DNA of 64,000 nucleotides from JBBQZO01 sp038207625 (lineage in GTDB: Bacteria; Pseudomonadota; Gammaproteobacteria; Burkholderiales; Burkholderiaceae_D). Both the position numbers and the translations under genes were made by a program. Under the pieces are notes generated by a model that saw nothing but the letters and a program-made list of their open reading frames with translations, was not told the origin of the DNA and searched no databases. The stretch lies in contig JBBQZO010000004.1 in NCBI GenBank assembly GCA_038207625.1, positions 124,001 through 188,000 on the forward strand, written 5' to 3'. Within the stretch, counting starts at the first letter, position 1, and each line of letters begins with the position of its first letter. Below are positions 25,039-33,964 of this stretch, one piece after another.

Positions 25039-25983
25039 ATGACCACACCACGCGATGTCTTGACGCCATCCTCGCTGGCCATGCTGCAGGCGGTGGCGAC
25101 GACCGGCAGCTTCGCCGCGGCGGCGCGCGCCAGCAATATGGTGCCCAGCGCCTTGACGTACCGGGTGCGCATCATCGAGGACGCGCTCGACGTGCTGCTG
25201 TTCGATCGCAGTTCGCGCCAGGCTCGCCTGACCGAGGCGGGCAAGGAATTGTTGCGCGAGGGCGCCCGTCTGCTGGTCGATATCGACGCCGTGGCCAACC
25301 GCGTCAAGCGGGTCGCCACCGGATGGGAGTCACAGCTGACGATCTCGGTCGACAGCATCATCAACCGCGTCGCGCTGATGGAGCTGTGCGCGGCGTTCTT
25401 TGCACAAAATCCGCCGACCCGCCTGAAGCTGCGCGACGAGACGCTGTCGGGCACGCTCGACGCGCTGACCTCCGGCCAGGCCGACCTGGCGTTGGGCGTG
25501 GTATTGGACGCCAAAGTGGCGGTCGGCCTGCAACGGCGCGCGCTGGGCACGGTCGGTTTCGTGTTTGCGGTGGGCGCGCATCATCCGCTGGCGCAGGCCA
25601 GCGAGCCGCTCGGCGACGACTTGATCCGCCAGTACCGCGCGGTGGCGCTGGCCGACTCGGTCGAGCGGGGCGGCGGACTGACCGTCGGCATGCTGCCCGG
25701 GCAGGATGTGTTTACCGTCTCCAGCATGGCCGACAAGGTCGATGCGCAGATCCGCGGCCTCGGTGTGGGCTTCCTGCCGACCTGCTATGCCCAGCCGCAT
25801 ATCGACGCCGGCACACTGCTGGTCAAGCGGGTCGAGCGCGCCGAGCATGAGCTGTGCTTTTGCTACGCCTGGCGCGACGGTGGCAAGGCGACGCAGGGGC
25901 GGGCCTTGCAGTGGTGGTTAGCGCAGATGCAAAGCCCGCGCAGTCGCGCGGCGCTGCTCGAGCCGCGCCGGCCCGTGGGCTAG
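25039..25983 (+). CDS. LysR-family transcriptional regulator (pirin/doxX control)
   Basis: A 314-residue LysR protein: N-terminal winged HTH (LQAVATTGSFAAAARASNMV, then SALTYRVRIIEDALDVLLFD) and an effector domain beginning LTISVDSIINRVALMELC. The HTH and linker resemble regulators divergent from pirin in Proteobacteria. AAAGGA before ATG 25039 sets the start; the earlier TTG at 25024 overlaps the operator. Most likely it regulates the divergent pirin-doxX operon. Confidence 0.88.
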   Translation: MTTPRDVLTPSSLAMLQAVATTGSFAAAARASNMVPSALTYRVRIIEDALDVLLFDRSSRQARLTEAGKELLREGARLLVDIDAVANRVKRVATGWESQLTISVDSIINRVALMELCAAFFAQNPPTRLKLRDETLSGTLDALTSGQADLALGVVLDAKVAVGLQRRALGTVGFVFAVGAHHPLAQASEPLGDDLIRQYRAVALADSVERGGGLTVGMLPGQDVFTVSSMADKVDAQIRGLGVGFLPTCYAQPHIDAGTLLVKRVERAEHELCFCYAWRDGGKATQGRALQWWLAQMQSPRSRAALLEPRRPVG

Positions 25984-26050
25984 CGCGGGACGCTTGCCGC
26001 TGAATCGCCGGGGCAGGATTGCCAGCGCGCGGCACCGATCAATCAGGTGC

Positions 26051-26731
26051 TTAGTGCCGTTCCAGCGCCTGCCGGGTGTAGTCTTCCACATGGTCGAGCA
26101 GAGCGTTGACGGCGCCCACGGCGCGTTCGCCGGCGCCATCGGCGATCGCCTCGGCCAGCTGTGCGTGCAGCTCGGCGGTCACCTGCAAATGGTCGCCCAG
26201 CTGCGCTTGAATCATCCAGAAACGGCGCGACAAGGCATGCATGCGCTGCAGCGCCGAGATCAAAAATTCGTTGCGCGCCACTTCAAACGTAAGCTCATTG
26301 AACGCATTGTCGGTGTCGCTCAGATCGCGTGCGCTGGCGCTGGCCGCGGCCTGTCGGAACTGCCCGGCCAGCGCGCGAAAGCGGGCCCGCTCGGCGTCAT
26401 TGGCCTTGCGCACAGCGATCGCGATCAGGCTGCCCTCGATGGCGCGGCGCGCTTCCACCAGGCGCATCTGGCCTTGCAAATCCACTTCGCTGACCATCAT
26501 GCCGCGCCGCGGCAACACCTTGATCAGCCATTCTTGCGCCAGCCTTTGCAGCGCTTCGCGCACCGGCGTGCGTCCCAGGCCTAGCTCGTCGCACAACTGG
26601 CCTTCGGTGATCGGCTGGCCCGGCTTGAGGTCGAGGCCGACGATGCGCAGTTCCAGCAGACGATACGCGCGCGCGGCCTGCGATTCGTTGTCGATCAGGG
26701 GAAATAGTGCACTTAATTCGGTTTTATTCAT
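26051..26731 (-). CDS. GntR-family regulator with FCD ligand domain
   Basis: A 226-residue regulator: winged HTH at about 20-80 (ITEGQLCDELGLGRTPVREALQRLAQEWLI) written here in shortened form as GLGRTPVREALQRL, followed by a helical FCD domain with the metal-site residues D/N and H (FNELTFEVARNEFL, LHAQLAEAI). ATG 26731 overlaps the hydroxylase stop by 4 nt (ATGA), so it is the second gene of a two-gene operon. The consensus-like site at 27540-27552 in the operon leader suggests autoregulation. Confidence 0.88.
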   Translation of the reverse strand: MNKTELSALFPLIDNESQAARAYRLLELRIVGLDLKPGQPITEGQLCDELGLGRTPVREALQRLAQEWLIKVLPRRGMMVSEVDLQGQMRLVEARRAIEGSLIAIAVRKANDAERARFRALAGQFRQAAASASARDLSDTDNAFNELTFEVARNEFLISALQRMHALSRRFWMIQAQLGDHLQVTAELHAQLAEAIADGAGERAVGAVNALLDHVEDYTRQALERH

Positions 26732-27525
26732 GTCTCACTTGCGAGGGGGATCGTTTCGACTGGCGCCTGGCGCCGCGGCACGGGAGGCTTGACGCCCAGC
26801 GCCAGATAGCGGCGCGCGAGCTCCGGTTTCAGGTAGCGCGTATCGTAGCCGTTGAACATCGTTCCCCACAAGCTGCGCTGCACGTCCGAGGTGCCGCACA
26901 ACCAGTCGGCGAATGGGAACGTCAGGTTCATATTGTAGTCGGTCATCAAGGCCTGGGTGTGATGGACCAGGTGATTGCGCCGCATCGTGTTGATCCAGGG
27001 GAGCTGGCGCACCAGCGTGTTCTCGTTGACGTGGCAGATAAAGTGCATCGCTTCATACAACAGATAGAACAAAATCGCGCTGGCAAACACGATCGCGCCC
27101 GCGTTGCGCCCGAACAGTGCGCCGGCGATCAGGCCCAGCAGCGCGCTCTGGAGGGCGATCAGCACAAAGGCATAGGCGGGGAAGAACACGATGCGGTACT
27201 CGCGCGTCGAGGCCACGCGCATTTCATCGCTGGTGAAATAGTGGTGGTGTTCCATCGTGTGGCGAAACCAGATCATCCGGGTCAGACGGTTCTTGCCGCG
27301 TTTGTGCAGGATGTTCTTGTGTACATACCATTCGTTGAGATTGGCGAACAGCAGCGTGAGTGGGGCCGCCAGCCAGGCCCAGCCGGCGTGCTGAACCTGC
27401 GCCAGCGCCGTGCCGATCAGCATCGCGCCGACGCCGAATACAAATACGCCATGCAAGACCCCGCTGTAAAAGCGGCTGGTCGCCGCCTGGTATTGGGCGC
27501 GAAACAAGCGCTGTTTGTCGTTCAT
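26728..27525 (-). CDS. Fatty acid hydroxylase / sterol desaturase superfamily membrane protein
   Basis: A 265-residue integral membrane oxygenase. Hydrophobic segments near 18-70 and 115-160 flank histidine clusters typical of non-haem di-iron enzymes: NEWYVHKNILH, RHTMEHHHYF, EAMHFICHVNEN and RNHLVHHTQ. Such proteins hydroxylate or desaturate lipids; the substrate is unknown. ATG 27525 follows AAGGGG. It is cotranscribed with the overlapping GntR gene, and a GntR-type site lies 15 bp upstream of the start. Confidence 0.85.
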   Translation of the reverse strand: MNDKQRLFRAQYQAATSRFYSGVLHGVFVFGVGAMLIGTALAQVQHAGWAWLAAPLTLLFANLNEWYVHKNILHKRGKNRLTRMIWFRHTMEHHHYFTSDEMRVASTREYRIVFFPAYAFVLIALQSALLGLIAGALFGRNAGAIVFASAILFYLLYEAMHFICHVNENTLVRQLPWINTMRRNHLVHHTQALMTDYNMNLTFPFADWLCGTSDVQRSLWGTMFNGYDTRYLKPELARRYLALGVKPPVPRRQAPVETIPLASET

Positions 27526-27539
27526 GATCGCCCCTTGTC

Positions 27540-27552
27540 GTTGTTGAACAAC
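27540..27552 (-). promoter_or_regulatory. GntR/FCD-type operator before the hydroxylase-GntR operon
   Basis: GTTGTTGAACAAC is a perfect 6-1-6 dyad and fits the FCD-GntR pattern TTGT-N3-ACAA. It lies 15-27 bp upstream of the hydroxylase ATG (27525). The remaining 27553-27841 up to the next gene is comparatively AT-rich and holds the divergent promoters; I see no further gene there. Confidence 0.65.
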
Positions 27553-27841
27553 TGATATATTACATCGATATCCACCAAGGATGCGCATATTTTCTGCACA
27601 TTGTTGGTGGCAACGGTGCACATGGCGCCGGTCTTTGCGACGGGCGCGTCGACGGCACAGGATTTCGTCGGGCGGCATGAGCCAGCGCAAGATAAGCTGT
27701 CATAAACTGAAAATTATCAATTAGACATAAAATTCGCTGCGGCGTATGCTGTTCTCCTGATCAAAGCGATTGGCCGTGCGCGGCGGCGCCCAAGCCGTCT
27801 TGCGGGGTGCGAACCTTCAACAAACAAGGGAGACAAACGCC

Positions 27842-28990
27842 ATGGCAAAGAACATCATCTTTTGTGCAGACGGAACCTGGAACGATCCCAATCAGGACGA
27901 AAACGTTGACTCGTCGCCGGATCCGACCAATGTCTACAAGTTGTTCGTCAACCTCGATGGCGCGTTTTCGCACGAGTCGCTGGTCGTCGCGAACGAACAG
28001 GAGATGGCGCTGGTCAAGGATGGTGTCACGCTGCAGGTGGCCAAGTACATCCACGGGGTGGGCGATTCGCGCAATCCGATCATCAAGATCATGGGCGGCG
28101 CGTTCGGAGCCGGGATCATTTCGCGCATCGTGCGCGGCTACACCTTCATCTCGCGCAATTACGAGCCGGGCGACAATATCGTCATCGTCGGTTTCAGCCG
28201 CGGCGCCTACACGGCGCGCGCGCTGGCCGGCCTGATTGCCGCGCAGGGCGTGCTGGCGCCGCCGCTGACGGTGGACAAAACGCTGGCCTACAAGCGCGGC
28301 GCGGAAGCGTGGTATCGCTACCGCAAGGCATCGACGGTGGGGCTGGGCGTGTTCGCGCATCTGCTCGAGATGGTGACCGACTTGCCCGGCTTCATGACCG
28401 CCGGCGCGCTCAAAGAGAGCGATTTGGTGCCGGTCGAAAAAATCCTCGCCGTTGGCGTGTGGGACACGGTGGGCTCCTTGGGGTTTCCCGAGTACACCCA
28501 TGGCGAGCGCACCGACGTGTTCAAATTCGCCGACAACGTGTTGAGCCCGAAAGTGCTGCACGGTTTTCATGCCGTCGCGCTCGACGAGCAACGCCACGAT
28601 TTCGCGCCCACACTATGGGACCCGGCGCCGTCGGTCGAGCAGATGGTGTTCCCCGGCGCACATGGCGATGTGGGCGGCGGCTATCCGATGGTCAATCAGG
28701 AAAGCGGTCTGTCCGATGGTCCGCTGAAGTGGATGATCGAGCGCCTCAATTCGGTCGGCGTGCGTTTCAAGGACAAACCCTTGTATGTGATCGAACCGAA
28801 TCCGCTTGGCATTGGCCACAAACCGTGGGTGCACGTGCCGTGGACCATACCCGGCATTCCACTGGGCCCTCGGACCCTGGGCAAGGGCTTGCTAGTGCAT
28901 CCGTCGGTGGCGGCGCGCAAGGCGGGCGGGAAAGTCGTTGGCGAGCCGGGCGAGGCCCCGGGGCCGTATGCGCCTAGCAACTGGCCGTAA
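27842..28990 (+). CDS. DUF2235-domain alpha/beta hydrolase
   Basis: A 382-residue protein of the DUF2235 family. FCADGTWNDP at residues 7-16 is the family's N-terminal signature, Ser119 lies in GFSRGAYTARALAGLI (nucleophile elbow), and AVGVWDTVGSLGFPE and GAHGDVGGGY are the later acidic and histidine motifs. Related T6SS Tle1-type lipases share this fold, but here there is no VgrG or immunity neighbour, and the protein lacks a signal peptide. GGGAGA precedes ATG 27842. Substrate unknown. Confidence 0.85.
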   Translation: MAKNIIFCADGTWNDPNQDENVDSSPDPTNVYKLFVNLDGAFSHESLVVANEQEMALVKDGVTLQVAKYIHGVGDSRNPIIKIMGGAFGAGIISRIVRGYTFISRNYEPGDNIVIVGFSRGAYTARALAGLIAAQGVLAPPLTVDKTLAYKRGAEAWYRYRKASTVGLGVFAHLLEMVTDLPGFMTAGALKESDLVPVEKILAVGVWDTVGSLGFPEYTHGERTDVFKFADNVLSPKVLHGFHAVALDEQRHDFAPTLWDPAPSVEQMVFPGAHGDVGGGYPMVNQESGLSDGPLKWMIERLNSVGVRFKDKPLYVIEPNPLGIGHKPWVHVPWTIPGIPLGPRTLGKGLLVHPSVAARKAGGKVVGEPGEAPGPYAPSNWP

Positions 28991-29070
28991 TTGTGCGCCG
29001 TGGCTGTCGCGCGGGCGCTCGCCCGCCTGACGGGCACCGGGCAAACTTAGACGTGCACGCCGAGCAAAAC

Positions 29071-29106
29071 GAAAAAGGCCGTCACCCATTTCTGAGTGAC
29101 GGCCTT
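29071..29106 (-). terminator. Terminator after tRNA-Met
   Basis: On the minus strand AAGGCCGTCAC (29106-29096) pairs perfectly with GTGACGGCCTT (29085-29075), followed by TTTTTCGTTTT. It lies 9 nt beyond the encoded CCA of the tRNA. Confidence 0.9.
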
Positions 29107-29115
29107 CCGTGTTCT

Positions 29116-29192
29116 TGGTGGTGATAGGTGGACTTGAACCACCGACCCCAGCATTATGAATGCTGTGCTCTAACCAACTGAGCTATATCACC
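29116..29192 (-). tRNA. tRNA-Met (CAT), elongator type
   Basis: A 77-nt cloverleaf on the minus strand: acceptor GGTGATA pairs with TATCACC, D-arm AGCTCAGTTGGTTAGAGC, anticodon stem CAGCA/TGCTG with loop TTCATAA (anticodon CAT at 29158-29156), T-arm GTTCAAGTC, discriminator A and encoded CCA. The G1-C72 pair and the AGCTCAGTTGGTTAGAGCA D-arm match elongator rather than initiator tRNA; tRNA-Ile2 with a modified CAT anticodon is the alternative. Confidence 0.93.
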
Positions 29193-29303
29193 CGACAGGC
29201 CAGTATTATCCGGTGTTTGATTTTTTCTGTCAAGGATCCCGCCGCGAAAAAATTTGCGTACTGCGCCAGCGCGCTCCCGCGCGACGATTTGCTTGCATTA
29301 TCG

Positions 29304-30257
29304 TCATTTTTGCGCGGCACCGATGCGCGCCAGCATGGCCGCCGCCGGGTCCGCGCCCAGGCAGTCGATCACCACCCGGGCCGGCATCGCGCGCAGCCAC
29401 GTCAGCTGGCGCTTGGCCAGTTGGCGGGTGGCGATGATGCCCGTTTCGCGCAGCGCGGCGCGGTCGATCGTGCCGTCCAGGTAGTCCCAGGCCTGGCGGT
29501 AGCCCACGCAGCGCATCGACGGCAGACCCGGATGCAGGTCGCCGCGCGCGCGCAGGCGCGCCACCTCGGCCACCAGCCCGCCCGCGTCGCTCGTGCCCAG
29601 CATCTGCTCGAAGCGGGTGGCGATACGCGCGTGCAGCACGCTGCGCACCGAAGGCTCGAGCGCAAACGACAGCAGCTCGAACGGCAGCACGGTCTTGGCG
29701 CGCAAGGCCAGCAGCTCGGACATCGGGCGCCCGCTGATGGCGATGATCTCCAGTGCCCGGTTGATGCGCTGGGCGTCGTTGGGCGCCAGCCGCGCGCCGG
29801 TGGCCGGGTCGAGTGCGCTCAGCTTGGCGTGCAGCGCGGGCCAGCCGTGCAGCGCCGCGTCGGCTTCGATGCCGGCGCGAATGGCCGGGTCGGCCACCGG
29901 CAGCTCGTCAAGGCCGTCGCTGAGGCCTTTGAAGTACATCATCGTGCCGCCCACCAGCAGCGCCAGTTTGCCGCGCCCGTTGATCTCGCCCACCAGGCGC
30001 GTCGTGTCGGCGCAGAACTGGGCCACGGAATAGGCTTCGCTGGGCTCGATGATGTCGATCAGGTGGTGCGGCACGCTGGCCAGTTCGTCCGGCGTGGGTT
30101 TGGCGGTGCCGATGTCCATCTCGCGGTACACCAGTGCCGAGTCGACCGAGATGATTTCGGCCGGAATGTGGCGCGCGATGGTCAGCGCGGCGGCGGTCTT
30201 GCCGGACGCGGTCGGTCCCATGATGGCGACGGCCAGCGGTTTGTGTGAGGTGCTCAT
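29304..30257 (-). CDS. miaA: tRNA dimethylallyltransferase
   Basis: A 317-residue MiaA. The P-loop is MGPTASGKTAAAL; DSALVYREMDIGTAKP and the AHFRxLxP-equivalent VPHHLIDIIEP follow, and RCVGYRQAWDYLDG is the conserved C-terminal motif. It adds dimethylallyl to A37 of tRNAs reading codons starting with U. Its ATG overlaps the stop of the 64-codon gene by 4 nt, so mutL, the small gene and miaA form one translationally coupled operon. Confidence 0.96.
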   Translation of the reverse strand: MSTSHKPLAVAIMGPTASGKTAAALTIARHIPAEIISVDSALVYREMDIGTAKPTPDELASVPHHLIDIIEPSEAYSVAQFCADTTRLVGEINGRGKLALLVGGTMMYFKGLSDGLDELPVADPAIRAGIEADAALHGWPALHAKLSALDPATGARLAPNDAQRINRALEIIAISGRPMSELLALRAKTVLPFELLSFALEPSVRSVLHARIATRFEQMLGTSDAGGLVAEVARLRARGDLHPGLPSMRCVGYRQAWDYLDGTIDRAALRETGIIATRQLAKRQLTWLRAMPARVVIDCLGADPAAAMLARIGAAQK

Positions 30258-30448
30258 GATGCCATTTTCAAGCTGGGTTGGTCGAGTGCGCGCATCGACA
30301 GAAACGGGCCGGCGCCGATCGCGCAGGCGCTCAGCGCCAGCGCCGTGCGCGTGTCATTGTAGCTGGCGCCGCGCGCGCCGCCGATCCAACAGGTCAGGCC
30401 GATGAGCCGGGCGCGCACGGCATCGTTGCTCGCGCGCGCACCGCGCAT
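30254..30448 (-). CDS. 64-residue protein coupled between mutL and miaA
   Basis: A short frame starting with ATG 30448, which overlaps the mutL stop as TGATG, and ending in TGA that overlaps the miaA ATG (ATGA). The product has a basic N-terminus (MRGARASNDAVRARLIG), a possible hydrophobic stretch (TALALSACAIGAGPFLSM) and no family I recognise. Tight overlap on both sides supports real translation, at least as a coupling device; it could also be a remnant of a once longer membrane protein. Confidence 0.5.
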   Translation of the reverse strand: MRGARASNDAVRARLIGLTCWIGGARGASYNDTRTALALSACAIGAGPFLSMRALDQPSLKMAS

Positions 30449-32322
30449 CACTGGCCGCGCAGGAACAGCTTGTCGAGTGCGCCGATGTCGAGCTGGACCC
30501 AGGTCGGGCGGCCGTGGTTGCACTGATCGGCCCGTTCGGTCTGTTCCATCTGGCGTAGCAGCGCGTTCATTTCCGGCACCGTCAGGATGCGGTTGGCGCG
30601 CACCGCCGTGTGGCAGGCCAGCGTGCCGAGCAGCTCGTTGCGGCGCTCGATCAGGACGCGTGAGCCGCCGAATTCACGCACGTCGCGCAGCACGTCGCGC
30701 GCCAGCGTTTGCGCATCGGCGTTTTTCAGCAGCGTCGGCACCGAGCGCACCGCCAGCGTGGTGGGCGAGAGCGCGGCGATGTCAAAGCCCAGCGCCTGCA
30801 GCGTGGCCTGGTTTTCCTGCGCCGTGCCCACTTCGACGGCGTCGGCGAAAAACGTCACCGGGATCAATAGCGACTGCACCTGCATATCCTGGCCGTCGAC
30901 CTGGGCATCCAACGCATTTTTAAGCTGCTCATACAAGATGCGTTCGTGTGCGGCGTGCATGTCGACCAGCACCATGCCCTTGGTGTTCTGCGCCATGATG
31001 TAAATGCCGTGCAGCTGGGCCAGCGCGAAGCCGAGCGGATATTCGTCCTGCGCGTCGCTGTACACGGGCGGCGCGAATGGCAGCGCGCCTGCGCCGATGG
31101 CGCCATCAAGCGATGGCGCGGCGCCGAACAACGCGCCGTAGCTGTCCGGGCGCTGGGCCACGCCGCCGTCGTAACGGCTGCCCGGCGCATACGGCGAGGG
31201 CGAAAAACTGGCCGACGCTTGTGGCGCGAACGACATCTGCTGCTGCTCGCGGCGCCAGCCGCCGGTGATCTCGCTGGACGCCGCCGCCTGCGGCGCCGGC
31301 ACGCTGCCGTGCGCAGTGGCCGAGGTCTGGGCCAGTGCGCGCTGCACCGCGTGAAATACAAACTGATGCACCGCGCGGCTGTCGCGAAAGCGCACTTCGA
31401 TCTTCGACGGATGCACGTTCACGTCCACCAGCGCCGGGTCCAGGTCGAGCGCCAGCACGTAGCAGGGGAAGCGGTCGCCGTGCAGCACATCCTGGTAGGC
31501 CGAGCGCACCGCGTGCATCAGCAACTTGTCGCGCACGAAGCGCCCATTGACGTAAAAGAACTGGCCGTCGGCGCGCGCCTTGGAGGCCGTCGGCAGGCCA
31601 CAAAAACCGTGCAGGCGCAGCGGCCCTGCCGCCTCGTCAAGCGCCAGGCGCGCCTCGGCGAACTCGGACCCGAGAATGTGCGCGCTGCGCTTGGCCATTT
31701 CGGCCACCATCCACTGGTCGATCGCGCGCCCGTTGTGCGACAGCGAAAACGACACGTCCGGGCGCGCCAGCGCGATGCGCCGCACCACGTCGGCGCAATG
31801 ACCGTATTCGGTCTGCTCGGACTTGAGAAACTTGCGCCGCGCCGGCGTGTTGAAGTACAGATCCTGCACGTCGATGGTGGTGCCGCAGGCGCCCGACGAG
31901 GGTGCCACCGTGCCCTGGTGGCTGCCGACGATTTCCCACGCGTGGGGGCAATCGGCGGTGCGCGAGGTGACGGTGACGGCCGCCACCGACGCGATCGAGG
32001 CCAGCGCCTCGCCGCGAAAACCCAGTGTGGCGACGTTTTCCAGGTCGCCCAGCGAGGCGATCTTGGAGGTGGCGTGGCGCGCCAGCGCCAGTGGCAGCTG
32101 CTCGGGCGCGATGCCGCGCCCGTTGTCGGTGATGGCGATGCGCTTCACGCCGCCTTCTTCAAGCCGCACGGTGATCTGGGTGGCGCCCGCGTCGAGCGCG
32201 TTCTCGAGCAACTCCTTGACGACGGCGGACGGGCGCTCGACGACCTCGCCGGCAGCGATTTGCGAAATGAGTTGGTCGGGCAGGGCCTGGATCGGGCGGT
32301 GGGTGGGGGCGGGGGCGTTCAT
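30448..32322 (-). CDS. mutL: DNA mismatch repair protein MutL
   Basis: A 624-residue MutL. The GHKL ATPase has ENALDAGA, DNGRGI and TLGFRGEALASI, followed by a linker rich in Ala/Pro/Ser (about 335-430) and a C-terminal dimerisation domain with DMHAAHERILYE. That last motif fits the metal-dependent endonuclease pattern D-x-H-A-x2-E-x4-E of MutL proteins from bacteria without MutH. ATG 32322 sets the N-terminus at the usual distance from the ATPase. Confidence 0.96.
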   Translation of the reverse strand: MNAPAPTHRPIQALPDQLISQIAAGEVVERPSAVVKELLENALDAGATQITVRLEEGGVKRIAITDNGRGIAPEQLPLALARHATSKIASLGDLENVATLGFRGEALASIASVAAVTVTSRTADCPHAWEIVGSHQGTVAPSSGACGTTIDVQDLYFNTPARRKFLKSEQTEYGHCADVVRRIALARPDVSFSLSHNGRAIDQWMVAEMAKRSAHILGSEFAEARLALDEAAGPLRLHGFCGLPTASKARADGQFFYVNGRFVRDKLLMHAVRSAYQDVLHGDRFPCYVLALDLDPALVDVNVHPSKIEVRFRDSRAVHQFVFHAVQRALAQTSATAHGSVPAPQAAASSEITGGWRREQQQMSFAPQASASFSPSPYAPGSRYDGGVAQRPDSYGALFGAAPSLDGAIGAGALPFAPPVYSDAQDEYPLGFALAQLHGIYIMAQNTKGMVLVDMHAAHERILYEQLKNALDAQVDGQDMQVQSLLIPVTFFADAVEVGTAQENQATLQALGFDIAALSPTTLAVRSVPTLLKNADAQTLARDVLRDVREFGGSRVLIERRNELLGTLACHTAVRANRILTVPEMNALLRQMEQTERADQCNHGRPTWVQLDIGALDKLFLRGQ

Positions 32323-32451
32323 GCGCCCGATTATATCGCGCAGCGCGGCCCGCCGTGCGCAGCCGGGATGGCGCAATTGGCCTGCGCGCGGCGCGCACGT
32401 TTAGGCTTTGGAGCAGGCGGTTGTCAAGGAAAAATTACCACAAATGCAAAA

Positions 32452-32480
32452 TTGACTGGCTGAAAGAATCCTGCAATACT
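32452..32480 (+). promoter_or_regulatory. Promoter of the small outer-membrane barrel gene
   Basis: TTGACT (32452-32457) and AATACT (32475-32480) are separated by 17 bp, about 65 bp before ATG 32545. The region is AT-richer than its surroundings. Confidence 0.5.
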
Positions 32481-32544
32481 GCGCGGCTCCTCGAAACATT
32501 GTGTTCGGGGCCACATTTCCGGCTATTCATTAAAGGATTTCACC

Positions 32545-33054
32545 ATGTTCAAGAAAATCGCACTCGCAGCAGCTATCGCCATCGTCGCATCGTCGTCGTT
32601 CGCCGCTGACAAAACCCCATTCTACGTCGGCGCAGACGTCGGCACCACCAAGATCAGCGGCTCAAGCGATCGCAAAACCAGCTTCGGCGGTGTGGTTGGC
32701 TATCAGATCACCGACAACTTCGCGGTTGAAGGCGGCTATCGTCGTCTGATGTCGGACACTTACACGTACCAAAATGTGGCCGTGGACGTGTCGCTGAATC
32801 AAACCGCCGCATCGGTGATCGGCTCCTACCCTATCGCGACGGGTCTTAACGTGTTCGGCCGTCTGGGCTACAATCACCTGTCCGCAGATGCCAAGAAAGA
32901 TGGCTTTTCGGCTTCCGACAAATTTTCTTCCGGTGCCCTGTTCGGTATCGGCATGGGTTACGACGTCGCTCCGAACGTCGCTATTCGCGCTGAGTTCCAG
33001 CGTTTGAACAGCGATTTCACCAACTTCAGCGTTGGCGTTGCATACAAGTTCTAA
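32545..33054 (+). CDS. Small OmpA-like outer-membrane beta-barrel protein
   Basis: A 169-residue protein: signal peptide MFKKIALAAAIAIVASSSFA, then eight or so alternating strands (FYVGADVGTTKISG, SFGGVVGYQITDNFAVEGGY, ALFGIGMGYDVAPNVAIRAE) and a C-terminal phenylalanine (VGVAYKF), the sorting signal for outer-membrane barrels. Similar to OmpW/OmpX/OmpA-N-terminal barrels used for adhesion or small-molecule passage. AAAGGA precedes ATG 32545, and a strong terminator follows, pointing to an abundant monocistronic transcript. Confidence 0.88.
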   Translation: MFKKIALAAAIAIVASSSFAADKTPFYVGADVGTTKISGSSDRKTSFGGVVGYQITDNFAVEGGYRRLMSDTYTYQNVAVDVSLNQTAASVIGSYPIATGLNVFGRLGYNHLSADAKKDGFSASDKFSSGALFGIGMGYDVAPNVAIRAEFQRLNSDFTNFSVGVAYKF

Positions 33055-33110
33055 GAAACCGACACAGTTTGACGCGGCCTGAGGCCGGGTCAAACGCACC
33101 GGTTTGAAAG

Positions 33111-33143
33111 GCGCTGCCATCTGATGGCAGCGCTTTTTTTTTT
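33111..33143 (+). terminator. Strong Rho-independent terminator after the barrel gene
   Basis: GCGCTGCCAT (33111-33120) pairs with ATGGCAGCGC (33124-33133) around CTG and is followed by ten T (33134-33143). A second, weaker hairpin (TTTGACGCGGCCT with AGGCCGGGTCAAA) precedes it at about 33068-33094. Confidence 0.95.
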
Positions 33144-33253
33144 AGCCGTTGGCCGGGGCGCTGATGCGCTCGCGCCCGGCCATGCGCGTCGCAGCCGATT
33201 CGAGGGCTGCCGGCAGTGTTAAACTACGCCTCTTATTCTCGATTGATAATCCC

Positions 33254-33796
33254 ATGACGAACAAAAAACAGCCGCCCGCCAAGAAACCTGTCGAGGCAGC
33301 CGCGGGGCGCGCGGAGAACCCATTCCAGAATGCCGAGTTTTACGGTCGCATGCGCGACTACACCGAACGCGACGCGGCCTTTTCCAAAGAGTTGAAGTCG
33401 ATCGCCGAGCGCGGCGCCGGCAAGGTTAGCACCGACGCGCGCATGGCGCCGTCGCTGCAAACCTTGCGCGCAGTCGTCAAGAAGGGTCTGGCGCTGCACG
33501 AGATGTTCGCGCGCATCGTGCTGGGCACGGAAAAAGGACTTTGGGAGCCGTGGCTGGCCAGCTTCGGCTTCGAACTGCTGGGCGTGAACTACGCCAAGAC
33601 GGGCGAGCGCAACGCGCGTCTGGCGCTGGACATGAGTCTCGCTTCCAAGGCGCAGGCGGTGTTTGCCAACGCCGGCCTGCCGAACTGGCGCAGCCTGGTC
33701 GCCGAAGACTGCGCTCAGGTGCAGATTGAAAAGCCGACCGAGAAGACCCCGGCCAAGGCCTACGCGATCTTCTTCCTCGACGCAGCCGAGAAATAA
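33254..33796 (+). CDS. Conserved hypothetical cytoplasmic protein
   Basis: A 180-residue soluble protein with a lysine/proline-rich start (MTNKKQPPAKKPVEAAAG) followed by a mostly helical body. No catalytic motif or known fold is recognisable; the helical, phasin-like composition (AEFYGRMRDYTERDAAFSKE) is suggestive only. It has its own position between two terminators and no operon partners. ATG 33254 is the first start after a 110-bp non-coding gap. Confidence 0.65.
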   Translation: MTNKKQPPAKKPVEAAAGRAENPFQNAEFYGRMRDYTERDAAFSKELKSIAERGAGKVSTDARMAPSLQTLRAVVKKGLALHEMFARIVLGTEKGLWEPWLASFGFELLGVNYAKTGERNARLALDMSLASKAQAVFANAGLPNWRSLVAEDCAQVQIEKPTEKTPAKAYAIFFLDAAEK

Positions 33797-33858
33797 GGCT
33801 GGCACGGCGCCGCGCGTGCGCGGCGCACTGTGCCACCCTCTCCGGCACGACACGCTGT

Positions 33859-33945
33859 CTTTTTCTCGCACAGCGAGATCGGCGCGTCGCACGGCTCGAT
33901 GAAGTCGGCCGCCATGTTGCTCGACCGACCGCCGCGGTTGCGCGC
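33859..33945 (-). pseudogene. Duplicated remnant of the cyclophilin C-terminus
   Basis: On the minus strand this 87-bp stretch encodes ARNRGG...AADFIEPCDAPISLCEKK, which aligns end to end with the last 29 residues of the adjacent cyclophilin (QRNRGG...AAGYIELCNAPIPVREKK) at 16 of 29 positions. The copies are offset by 109 bp. The stop codon after EKK is replaced by sense codons and no N-terminal part is present, so this is a decayed partial tandem duplication. Confidence 0.75.
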
Positions 33946-33964
33946 CGCCACGCCGCCCGACGCG

